In this document: in pieces, positions 1-5,762 of the stretch | How positions within the stretch are numbered: the first letter of the stretch is position 1 | Layout of the letters: each line of letters opens with the position of its first letter | Assembly (NCBI GenBank): GCA_937896705.1 | Contig: CALBOC010000106.1 | Span: 1-5,762 of the forward strand | Direction: 5' to 3' | Source: an uncultured Micrococcaceae bacterium | GTDB lineage: Bacteria; Actinomycetota; Actinomycetes; Actinomycetales; Micrococcaceae | Length of the DNA: 5,762 nt | The notes under the pieces: model-generated | Told to the model about the DNA's origin: nothing | What the model saw: the letters and a program-made list of their open reading frames with translations, nothing else | Databases searched by the model: none | Position numbers and translations under genes: made by a program

Positions 1-29
1 AGCGGTAAGATGTGTGCGTTGTCGACCAT
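1..29 (-). CDS. Possible 5' end of a divergent leaderless gene (partial)
   Basis: Read on the minus strand from an ATG at 29-27, nine codons run to the left edge without a stop (MVDNAHILP). Six bases upstream of this ATG is TAGACT, a TANNNT -10 hexamer lying on the reverse strand of the first gene's own -10. There is no Shine-Dalgarno sequence, so the start would be leaderless like the three + strand genes. Nine codons are too few to identify a family. The case rests only on promoter geometry and the open frame, so it may be a chance ATG. Confidence 0.3.
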
Positions 30-34
30 GTCGT

Positions 35-41
35 TAGTCTA
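35..41. promoter_or_regulatory. Palindromic -10 element, leaderless promoter of the PAP2 gene
   Basis: TAGTCT at 35-40 matches the actinobacterial -10 pattern TANNNT. Seven bases separate it from the ATG at 48, so transcription would begin at or next to the A of the start codon. No good -35 hexamer is visible 17 to 18 bases upstream. With base 41 the element is TAGTCTA, whose reverse complement TAGACTA is also a TANNNT hexamer, so it could fire in both directions. The call is inferred from spacing shared with the two other promoters in the window. Confidence 0.5.
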
Positions 42-47
42 GGCCCC

Positions 48-998
48 ATGCACCCAGATTCTGTCCATCAGTTGCCGGATGATAATTTGCCGGCCACCCG
101 GCGTCGCCGCCGGGTCCTTCGCGCGCCCGGGTCGCGCATCTGGGCGTGGTTGATCATGCTCGTGGTGATGGCCGGTGGTTTCTGGGCGGTCTATACGAAC
201 TTTGTGCTCTCCTCGATCGGTCAAGTGCTGGATCATTCGGCCCTGGCCTCGGCCGAATTGCAGTTGCGTTCCCTTCACGGGGCTTCCATAAGTCTGTTGG
301 CGGATCTGCCCATCGTGGTGGCCTCGGTGGCCGCCGTCGGATTCTTGGTTTTGACCTTGTGGCGACGACGCTGGGCCGCCTCACTGATCGTGGCGCTGAC
401 CTTTGCGGCAGCAAACCTCACCACCCAAGCTCTCAAGGTGATCCTGGAGCGTCCCGAGCTGGCCAATGGGGTGCCCTATTACACGGGCAATTCGTTACCC
501 TCGGGTCACGTGACGTTCGCCACTGCAACCGCTGCGGCCGTGTTCTTATTGGTGGCTCCGCGCTGGCGATCTTTTGTGGCGCTGACCGGCATGCTCTTTT
601 CGGCCACCGTGGGCGTAGCGACGTTTTTGAACGGCTGGCACCGCCCCGCCGACATTGTGGCCGCCTACCTGGTGGTTGGATTCTGGACTCTGATCGGCGG
701 GTTTATCATCTATCGGGTCTCGGTGGATTACAACCTGATCTCCCCGCGCTCCCGTGCCCGGTATGCCTCACTTTCGGAAATTCTCTTGTGGTTCCTCGCA
801 CTCGCCGGTTTGGGCGGCGCACTGGCCGTGGTCCTGCTGACCGGTGGAATCGGTCAGGTACCCACGGACTTTGCTCAGGTCGCACCCTCGACCCGGTGGT
901 TTGGCTTCGGCGCCCTGTTCATCGGCGGCGCCTCAGCGGCCGTGGTTGCCTTATTGGCGAGTTTCTTCCGCTGGGAGGCCGGTCGGGAAGCGGCGTGA
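48..998 (+). CDS. PAP2 (phosphatidic acid phosphatase type 2) family membrane phosphatase
   Basis: A 316-residue integral membrane protein of the PAP2 superfamily, which removes phosphate from lipid phosphates such as phosphatidate or undecaprenyl pyrophosphate; the substrate here is not known. An Arg-rich cytoplasmic N terminus (RRRRR near residue 18) precedes about eight hydrophobic segments, starting near residues 31, 82, 110, 155, 174, 202, 241 and 284. The motif 1 remnant is K130-VILE-R135-P136, motif 2 is PSGH at 151-154, and motif 3 is GWHRPAD with His198 and Asp202. The two catalytic histidines are therefore present. Compared with the textbook KX6RP and SRX5HX3D motifs, motif 1 is shortened and the motif 3 Arg is missing, which I recall as typical of an actinobacterial subfamily. 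The ATG at 48 is preferred to an in-frame GTG at 12, because a -10 hexamer lies exactly 7 bases before the ATG and neither start has a ribosome site. No terminator separates it from the next gene. Confidence 0.85.
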   Translation: MHPDSVHQLPDDNLPATRRRRRVLRAPGSRIWAWLIMLVVMAGGFWAVYTNFVLSSIGQVLDHSALASAELQLRSLHGASISLLADLPIVVASVAAVGFLVLTLWRRRWAASLIVALTFAAANLTTQALKVILERPELANGVPYYTGNSLPSGHVTFATATAAAVFLLVAPRWRSFVALTGMLFSATVGVATFLNGWHRPADIVAAYLVVGFWTLIGGFIIYRVSVDYNLISPRSRARYASLSEILLWFLALAGLGGALAVVLLTGGIGQVPTDFAQVAPSTRWFGFGALFIGGASAAVVALLASFFRWEAGREAA

Positions 999-1030
999 CC
1001 GATCCGACAATCGATGCGTTAACCGTGCGC

Positions 1031-1043
1031 GAACAAAACGTTC
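1031..1043. promoter_or_regulatory. Small inverted repeat in the permease promoter, possible operator
   Basis: GAAC (1031-1034) and GTTC (1040-1043) form an inverted repeat around a 5-base AAAAC centre. It lies directly upstream of the -10 hexamer at 1044, inside the -35/-10 spacer, which is where a repressor would block RNA polymerase. It resembles the half-sites of Gram-positive LexA boxes, but those have a 4-base centre, so I do not call it a LexA site. A 4-base arm could also arise by chance. Confidence 0.2.
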
Positions 1044-1049
1044 TAGGAT
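1044..1049 (+). promoter_or_regulatory. -10 element, leaderless promoter of the purine permease
   Basis: TAGGAT at 1044-1049 is followed by 7 bases and then the ATG at 1057. A weak -35 candidate, TTAACC at 1019-1024 (four of six consensus bases), sits 19 bases upstream, slightly beyond the usual distance. The 58-base gap between the PAP2 stop and this start otherwise holds only the small inverted repeat at 1031-1043. No hairpin terminator is seen there, so some readthrough from the PAP2 gene is possible. Confidence 0.5.
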
Positions 1050-1056
1050 GTTTCCC

Positions 1057-2526
1057 ATGGCATCGTTGCGCACAGTGAATCAGCAGGACGTCGAACCAAA
1101 AAACAAACTCGACAAGTTTTTCAACATATCTCAACGTGGTTCGACCCTCGGTGCTGAAATCCGTGGCGGGCTCGCGACCTTCCTGGCGATGAGCTACATC
1201 ATTGTGCTCAACCCTCTGGTCCTGTCGGGGCCCGATGGTTCGGGTGGCGAACTCGGTATCTCAGCGGTTGCAGCATCCACGGCACTGATTGCCGCACTGA
1301 TCACGGTGCTGATGGGGTTGTGGGCTAACCACCCTTTCGCGCTGGCCGCCGGGCTGGGCGTCAATGCCCTGTTGGCCATCACCATTGCCACGACCCCGGA
1401 ACTAACCTGGCCCGAAGCGATGGGACTGGTGGTGCTGGCCGGGTTGGTCATGGTCGTGTTGGTTCTCACCGGGTTTCGAACCGCCGTCTTCCGGGCGGTC
1501 CCCGACCCCATCAAAACCGGCATCGTGGTGGGCATCGGCCTGTTTATCACGCTGATCGGGCTGGTGAATTCCGGGTTTGTCCGTCGCGTCCCCGACGAAG
1601 CCGGCACCACCGTGCCGTTGGGGTTGGGTATCGGCGGGGAGCTGACCGGCTGGCCGGTCTTGGTTTTTGTTGTCGGCCTGCTGTTGACCGCGATCCTGGT
1701 GGCCCGGAAAGTCCCCGGCGCCATCCTGATCGGCATTGTGGTGTCCACGATTTTCGCCAACATCGTCGAAGCTGTCTTTAACATCGGCCCGTCGGTGGAT
1801 GAGGCTGGCAATGTCAACCCTGAAGGCTGGAGCCTGGTCGCCCCGTCGATGCCCGGGTGGAGCGCCCCGGATCTGAGCCTGTTGGGCGAATTCTCCTTTA
1901 GTGCGTTTTCTTCCATCGGCGCGGTGGCAGCAGCCCTATTAGTCTTTGCGATCTTGCTGTCCGTATTTTTCGATGCCATGGGCACCTCGGTGGGCCTAGC
2001 ACGCGAGGCCGGCAACGTGGACCAGGTCGGCAACATCCCCAATCTGCACCGCGTGCTCCTGGTCGACGCCGTGGGCGTGTCAGCCGGTGGTGCCGGTTCG
2101 GCATCCTCGACTCAGATCTTTGTCGAATCCGGGACCGGGATCGGCGAGGGCGCTCGCACCGGTCTAGCCTCGGTGGTCACCGGGGTGCTGTTTTTGGCCG
2201 CGATGTTTTTAACCCCGCTGATCTATCTGGTGCCCTTCGAAGCCGTCGCCCCGGCACTGGTCGTGGTGGGCTTTATGATGGTCTCGCAGGTGACCCAAAT
2301 TGACTGGAACGACGTCGGCGCCGCGATCCCCGCGTTCCTCACATTCGCGCTGATGCCATTTACCTATTCGATCGTCAACGGCATTGGTGCCGGGCTGGTC
2401 GCTTATGCGGTGATCCGGACCGGACAAGGCCGCTTCCGCGAAGTCCACCCGCTATTGTGGGTCGTGGCCATTGCGTTTGTGTTCTATTTCGGCATGGGCG
2501 TCTTCGAGGACTTGTTAGGACTCTAA
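1057..2526 (+). CDS. NCS2-family purine-base permease, AzgA-like (adenine/guanine/hypoxanthine)
   Basis: A 489-residue multi-pass inner-membrane transporter that probably imports purine bases by proton symport for salvage. It fits the AzgA branch of NCS2 (COG2252, with PbuG/PbuO of Bacillus and the E. coli adenine and guanine/hypoxanthine permeases). Marks of that branch are EIRGGLATFLAMSYIIVLNP at 34-53, NHPFALAAGLGVNA at 91-104, FFDAMGTSVG at 304-313, FVESGTGIGEGARTG at 355-369 and PFTYSIVNGIGAG at 434-446. Asn103, Asp306 and Glu357 sit where I recall the substrate-site Asn, Asp and Glu of fungal AzgA, and all three are present. The length is usual to slightly long; a hydrophilic loop near 245-280 adds some. 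An ATG at 1048 (MFPM...) and upstream starts inside the PAP2 gene are in frame, but the ATG at 1048 overlaps the -10 hexamer, so 1057 is the likely start. The family is secure; the choice among adenine, guanine and hypoxanthine cannot be read from sequence. Confidence 0.9.
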   Translation: MASLRTVNQQDVEPKNKLDKFFNISQRGSTLGAEIRGGLATFLAMSYIIVLNPLVLSGPDGSGGELGISAVAASTALIAALITVLMGLWANHPFALAAGLGVNALLAITIATTPELTWPEAMGLVVLAGLVMVVLVLTGFRTAVFRAVPDPIKTGIVVGIGLFITLIGLVNSGFVRRVPDEAGTTVPLGLGIGGELTGWPVLVFVVGLLLTAILVARKVPGAILIGIVVSTIFANIVEAVFNIGPSVDEAGNVNPEGWSLVAPSMPGWSAPDLSLLGEFSFSAFSSIGAVAAALLVFAILLSVFFDAMGTSVGLAREAGNVDQVGNIPNLHRVLLVDAVGVSAGGAGSASSTQIFVESGTGIGEGARTGLASVVTGVLFLAAMFLTPLIYLVPFEAVAPALVVVGFMMVSQVTQIDWNDVGAAIPAFLTFALMPFTYSIVNGIGAGLVAYAVIRTGQGRFREVHPLLWVVAIAFVFYFGMGVFEDLLGL

Positions 2527-2531
2527 GTCCC

Positions 2532-2537
2532 TATAGT
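2532..2537 (+). promoter_or_regulatory. -10 element, leaderless promoter of ptrB-ddh
   Basis: TATAGT matches the consensus TATAAT at five of six positions and lies inside the 18-base gap after the permease stop. Seven bases separate it from the ATG at 2545. The -35 region would fall in the end of the permease gene and shows no clear TTGACA match. This is the strongest -10 hexamer of the three in the window. Confidence 0.55.
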
Positions 2538-2544
2538 GGAAACC

Positions 2545-4722
2545 ATGACTGCTACCCCTCCAAAAGCCACACGAGTTCCCGTCACCACGGTCCACCACGG
2601 CGTGGAACTCACGGATCACTGGGACTGGCTCAAAGACCCAGACAACCCAGACACCATTGCGCACCTCCACGCCGAAAACGCCTACACCGACGCGGTGACC
2701 GCAGATCAACAAGCACTGCGCGAATCGATCTTCGCTGAGATCAAGTCACACACGGTCGAAACCGACATGTCGGTGCCCTCGCGCATTAACGACTGGTGGT
2801 ATTTCACCCGGACCGAAGAGGGCGCCCAGTACAGTGTGCACTGCCGCGTGCCGGTGGTCGATGATTCGTGGGAGCCACCCCAAATCCAGCGCGGCGAACC
2901 CCTGGATGGTGAACAGGTCATCCTGGATGGCAACGTCGAAGCCGAAAAGGTGCCGTTCTTTTCCCTGGGTGGCATGACCGTCTCACCCGACGGGAACCTG
3001 CTGGCCTACCTGGTGGACGAAACCGGCGACGAACGCTTCACCCTGCGCGTGCGTGACCTGCGCACCGGTGAACAACTGCCCGACGAGATTCCCGGCTTGG
3101 CCTACGGGATCGCCTTTGACCCCTCGGGCACCCGGGTGTTCTACATGGAACCCGACGAAGCCTGGCGCCCGTATCGACTCAAGTCGCACCGCATCGGCAC
3201 CGATGTTGCCATCGATGCGCTGTTGCACCAAGAAGACGACCCCCAGATGTGGGGCGGGTTCGGCTTGAGCCCGGATAAAACCAAACTGATCTTGGAACTG
3301 GGCAACTCCGAGGTCACCGAAACCCACATCCTGGATCTGGAAACCATCGCCGCCCCGTTGGAGCTGGTCATCAGTCGGACCGAACGCTCGCTGCACGACG
3401 TGCTGCCGGTGGGCGACCAATACCTGATCACCCATAACCGTGCCGCCGACGGCGCCCCGCTGCCCAATAACCAGGTCTCGATCGTCGATGCCGATCAGGT
3501 GGCCGACCGTTCCGCGTGGCGCACCGTGTTCGCCCATTCGGAGACCATCAAACTCGACGGGGTCGGCGTCACGCGAGAGTACCTGTTTGCCGCGGTGCGC
3601 GCCGAGACGACCCCGCGCATGTGGGTCCTGCCGTTGGCAGGGCTGGGGACCGAAGCCCAAGCCGAGGTCGTCGAACCAGCATTTCCGGAAGAGCTCTACT
3701 CCGCTTCACCGGTGGGTCAGCATATCGACTCCCCCTATATCCGGTTGGCTTACACTTCCTGGATCACTCCGGCACAAATTCTGGACTACGATCCGGCCAC
3801 CAACTCCTCTCATTTACGACGCGCCACCGAAGTGCCCGGCTACGATCCCGACCAATACCTGGTGGAACGCTGGTGGGCCCCGGCAGAATCTACCGACCGG
3901 CGGGTCGCGATCCCCCTGACCGTCATTCGGCACAAAGAGGTCGAATGGAACGGGGATAACCCGGCGCTGATTTATGGCTATGGGTCCTATGAGATGTCGT
4001 TGGACCCGGTTTTCGGTCCATCCCGGTTGTCACTGTTGGATCGCGGCGTGATCTACGTCGTGGCTCACGTGCGCGGCGGTGGCGAACTGGGACGCGCGTG
4101 GTATGAGAACGGCAAGAAGCTTGCGAAAAAGAATTCGTTTACCGACTTTATTGACGCGACCCGCTTCGTGGCCTCATCCGGCTGGGTTCACCCGGATCGA
4201 ATCGCGGCCATGGGTGGTTCAGCCGGCGGATTGCTCATGGGTGGCGTCTTGAATATGGCACCCGAGCTTTACCGTGCCTGCGTCGCCCAAGTCCCGTTCG
4301 TCGACGCGCTGACGTCGATCCTGGATCCTGACCTGCCGCTAACCGCGTTGGAGTGGGAAGAGTGGGGGAACCCTATCGAAGATAAAGAAGTCTTCGACTA
4401 CATGCTTAGCTACACCCCGTATCACAACGTGCGCGAGACGAACTATCCGGCGATCGCCGCGGTCACCTCGCTGCACGACACCCGGGTGCTCTACGTCGAA
4501 CCCGCCAAATGGGTCCAACAACTACGAGCCACCGCAACCAATGACCAGGACACTCCGCTGACTGAAGGCGGCTCCCCCATCGTGCTAAAAACCGAAATGG
4601 AAGGCGGCCACGGCGGGGCCTCCGGTCGGTACCGCGCCTGGGAAGACCGGGCCTGGGACTTCGCTTTCATCCTGACCGCCCTCAACGCCCAAGACCTCAA
4701 ATTCACCCAGGAGGATGCATGA
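2545..4722 (+). CDS. ptrB: Oligopeptidase B (serine peptidase family S9A)
   Basis: A 725-residue cytoplasmic serine peptidase that cuts short peptides on the C-terminal side of Arg and Lys. The N-terminal helical region has the family's HGVELTDHWDWLKD near residue 17. A beta-propeller (about 70-440) that screens out large substrates follows, then an alpha/beta hydrolase domain (about 445-725). The triad is Ser559 in GGSAGG, Asp645 in LHDTRV and His689 in GGHGGASGRY. YGYGSY (477-482) and HVRGGGELGRAW (from about 508) are further S9A marks. Glu603 and Glu605 in EWEEWGNP match the pair that gives oligopeptidase B its preference for basic P1 residues and separate it from prolyl oligopeptidase. 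No signal peptide is seen. It is slightly long, partly through about nine extra residues between Asp and His (around 663-675). An in-frame GTG at 2536 overlaps the -10 hexamer and has no ribosome site, so the ATG at 2545 is chosen. The stop overlaps ddh. Confidence 0.93.
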   Translation: MTATPPKATRVPVTTVHHGVELTDHWDWLKDPDNPDTIAHLHAENAYTDAVTADQQALRESIFAEIKSHTVETDMSVPSRINDWWYFTRTEEGAQYSVHCRVPVVDDSWEPPQIQRGEPLDGEQVILDGNVEAEKVPFFSLGGMTVSPDGNLLAYLVDETGDERFTLRVRDLRTGEQLPDEIPGLAYGIAFDPSGTRVFYMEPDEAWRPYRLKSHRIGTDVAIDALLHQEDDPQMWGGFGLSPDKTKLILELGNSEVTETHILDLETIAAPLELVISRTERSLHDVLPVGDQYLITHNRAADGAPLPNNQVSIVDADQVADRSAWRTVFAHSETIKLDGVGVTREYLFAAVRAETTPRMWVLPLAGLGTEAQAEVVEPAFPEELYSASPVGQHIDSPYIRLAYTSWITPAQILDYDPATNSSHLRRATEVPGYDPDQYLVERWWAPAESTDRRVAIPLTVIRHKEVEWNGDNPALIYGYGSYEMSLDPVFGPSRLSLLDRGVIYVVAHVRGGGELGRAWYENGKKLAKKNSFTDFIDATRFVASSGWVHPDRIAAMGGSAGGLLMGGVLNMAPELYRACVAQVPFVDALTSILDPDLPLTALEWEEWGNPIEDKEVFDYMLSYTPYHNVRETNYPAIAAVTSLHDTRVLYVEPAKWVQQLRATATNDQDTPLTEGGSPIVLKTEMEGGHGGASGRYRAWEDRAWDFAFILTALNAQDLKFTQEDA
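4709..4714 (+). promoter_or_regulatory. Strong Shine-Dalgarno site for ddh within the end of ptrB
   Basis: A perfect AGGAGG lies 4 bases before the ddh ATG at 4719, inside the last codons of ptrB. It is the only convincing ribosome binding site in front of a gene in this window. Together with the ATGA overlap (ATG 4719-4721, TGA 4720-4722) it supports translation of ddh from the shared mRNA, by reinitiation or fresh initiation. Confidence 0.85.
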
Positions 4723-5681
4723 CCATCAAAGCCGCCATCGTAGGCTACGGAAACCTCGGCCAAGCCGTGGAATACCTCATTAGCAAGCTCGACGACTTCG
4801 AGCTCTTCGGCATTTTCTCCCGCCGTCAGACCCTCGACACGGACGCGACCGTCTATCCGGTTGCGGATGCGCACAAGTATAAAGACGATATCGACGTGTT
4901 GTTTCTGTGCGTGGGCTCAGCGACCGATATTCCAGAACAGGCTGCTGGATTCGCCGAACACTTCACCACCGTGGACACCTACGATAACCACTCCAAAGTG
5001 GCCGAACACTACGCCGCGATGGATAAGGCCGCCAAGGCCAATGACAACGTCGCCGTTGTGTCAACGGGTTGGGATCCCGGCCTGTTCTCAATGAACCGGG
5101 TGCTTGGGCTAGCACTGTTTCCCGAGCCCATCCAAAACACCTTCTGGGGCAAGGGCCTCTCCCAGGGTCACTCGGATGCCGTTCGCCACGTTACCGGGGT
5201 GAAACGCGGTGTGCAGTACACTATCCCAGCACAGGATGCCATCGACCAGGCCCGGGCCGGCAACGGACAGGGCCTATCAAAGACAACCTCTCACGAACGC
5301 ATTGTCTACATCGTGGCCGATCCAGCAGACCACGATCAAATTCGCGAAGACATCACCACGATGCCCGACTATTTCGAACCTTATGACACTACCGTGCATT
5401 TCGTGTCAGATGAAGAGTTCGACCGTGATCACCAGGGCGCACCCCATGGTGGTTATGTCATCACCACCGGTGAGTTGCAAGGTCATAATGCCAGCGTGGA
5501 GTTCAGCCTGGCACTGGAATCGAACCCGAACTTCACCGCGGCCGCCATGGTCGCTTTCGGTCGGGCGGCTGCCCGGTTGAAAGCCCAGGGCAACTCGGGT
5601 GCATACACTGTGCTGGAAGTGCCGTTGTATCTGCTCAGTCAGCAATCATTGCAGGAGATGATGGAGACCGGACTGGTCTAA
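4719..5681 (+). CDS. ddh: meso-Diaminopimelate D-dehydrogenase
   Basis: A 320-residue cytoplasmic enzyme that catalyses the NADPH- and ammonia-dependent conversion of L-tetrahydrodipicolinate (as the open-chain amino-oxopimelate) to meso-diaminopimelate, in one reversible step that bypasses the acylated branches of lysine synthesis. The Rossmann fold opens with GYGNLG at 9-14, and FSRR at 33-36 follows, fitting NADPH use. Family motifs run in order: VGSATDIPEQ (65-74), VDTYDNH (85-91), STGWDPG (115-121), FWGKGLSQGHSD (142-153), MPDYF (215-219), PHGGYVITTG (242-251) and ESNPNFTA (267-274). Residues I recall as contacting substrate in the C. glutamicum enzyme are all present one position earlier: Asp89, Trp118, Asp119, Trp143, Gln149, Asp153, Thr168, Arg194, His243 and Asn269. 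The length equals that enzyme. The start is fixed by the AGGAGG and the 4-base overlap with ptrB. No separate promoter is seen, so it should be expressed from the ptrB promoter, with transcription ending at the hairpin 18 bases downstream. Confidence 0.95.
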   Translation: MTIKAAIVGYGNLGQAVEYLISKLDDFELFGIFSRRQTLDTDATVYPVADAHKYKDDIDVLFLCVGSATDIPEQAAGFAEHFTTVDTYDNHSKVAEHYAAMDKAAKANDNVAVVSTGWDPGLFSMNRVLGLALFPEPIQNTFWGKGLSQGHSDAVRHVTGVKRGVQYTIPAQDAIDQARAGNGQGLSKTTSHERIVYIVADPADHDQIREDITTMPDYFEPYDTTVHFVSDEEFDRDHQGAPHGGYVITTGELQGHNASVEFSLALESNPNFTAAAMVAFGRAAARLKAQGNSGAYTVLEVPLYLLSQQSLQEMMETGLV

Positions 5682-5699
5682 CCGCCCTCTTCTACGACG

Positions 5700-5735
5700 A
5701 TATGCCCCGCTCCAGTCCGCTGGAGCGGGGCATAT
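5700..5735 (+). terminator. Strong hairpin, probable intrinsic terminator after ddh
   Basis: Bases 5700-5715 pair perfectly with 5720-5735 to give a 16-bp stem with a GC-rich core (GCCCCGCTCCAG on the 5' arm) and a TCCG loop, which fits the stable UNCG tetraloop class. The U-rich tail is short: the A/T-rich ATAT at the stem base is followed by TTATC. It starts 18 bases after the ddh stop, so it should end the ptrB-ddh transcript. A short T-tract is common in actinobacterial terminators. The 3' flank read on the minus strand is not T-rich, so bidirectional action is less certain. Confidence 0.8.
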
Positions 5736-5762
5736 TTATCAGATGATGAATGATCGTCTCCA

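Noticed and set aside
10..42. Ten-codon open frame starting with ATG at 10, just before the PAP2 gene
   Set aside because: It has no ribosome site, ends at TAG 40-42 overlapping the -10 element, and would lie upstream of the proposed transcription start.
1031..1043. LexA (SOS) box at GAAC-N5-GTTC
   Set aside because: Gram-positive LexA boxes have a 4-base centre (GAAC-N4-GTTC); here it is 5, and a purine permease is not a usual SOS gene.
844..1056. N-terminal extension of the permease frame back to base 844
   Set aside because: It lies inside the PAP2 gene in another frame, its translation is rich in Arg, Pro and Ser unlike a membrane transporter, and the promoter at 1044-1049 sits downstream of it.
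1194..2042. Long open frame on the minus strand (282 codons) inside the permease gene
   Set aside because: The composition is dominated by Thr, Pro, Ser and Ala with no recognisable motif, as expected from the antisense of a GC-rich gene; the + strand frame is an unmistakable transporter.
2983..3660. Open frame on the minus strand (225 codons) inside ptrB
   Set aside because: It is antisense to the conserved propeller region of oligopeptidase B and shows no domain signature.
5739..5762. End of a convergent minus-strand gene (stop TGA at 5741-5739, followed by TAA)
   Set aside because: The tandem stop just past the terminator is suggestive, but only seven codons are visible (WRRSFII) and nothing supports their being coding.

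Overview
The window reads as a chromosomal segment from a moderately GC-rich actinobacterium. The third codon positions are mostly G or C. Three of the four genes appear to be leaderless, a start type common in Actinobacteria, and the last gene closely resembles the diaminopimelate dehydrogenase of Corynebacterium glutamicum as I remember it. A Micrococcales-like host fits best, but I cannot name the genus from sequence alone.

Four complete genes lie head to tail on the + strand and fill almost the whole window. They are a PAP2-type membrane phosphatase (48-998), an AzgA-type NCS2 purine-base permease (1057-2526), oligopeptidase B (ptrB, 2545-4722) and meso-diaminopimelate dehydrogenase (ddh, 4719-5681). 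A perfect 16-bp hairpin follows ddh and closes the block. There are no mobile elements, CRISPR arrays or RNA genes that I can see, and no non-coding gap reaches 100 bases.

The most informative pattern is in the gene starts. The first three genes have no Shine-Dalgarno sequence. Each has a TANNNT -10 hexamer followed by exactly 7 bases and then the ATG (TAGTCT, TAGGAT and TATAGT). This argues for three separate promoters giving leaderless mRNAs, and it selects the start codon in each case against longer in-frame alternatives. The fourth gene is the opposite case: it has a perfect AGGAGG and overlaps the ptrB stop by ATGA, so ptrB and ddh should be co-transcribed and translationally coupled. 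The first -10 element is palindromic (TAGTCTA) and has an ATG on the other strand at a similar distance, so a divergent leaderless gene may start at base 29 and run off the left edge.

No single pathway unites all four genes. The ptrB-ddh pair is a genuine two-gene operon: one enzyme cleaves peptides after Lys or Arg, and the other makes meso-diaminopimelate, the precursor of lysine. The phosphatase and the permease look like independent housekeeping or envelope functions. I did not find a convincing new biological system. The regulatory layout is the main thing worth checking.
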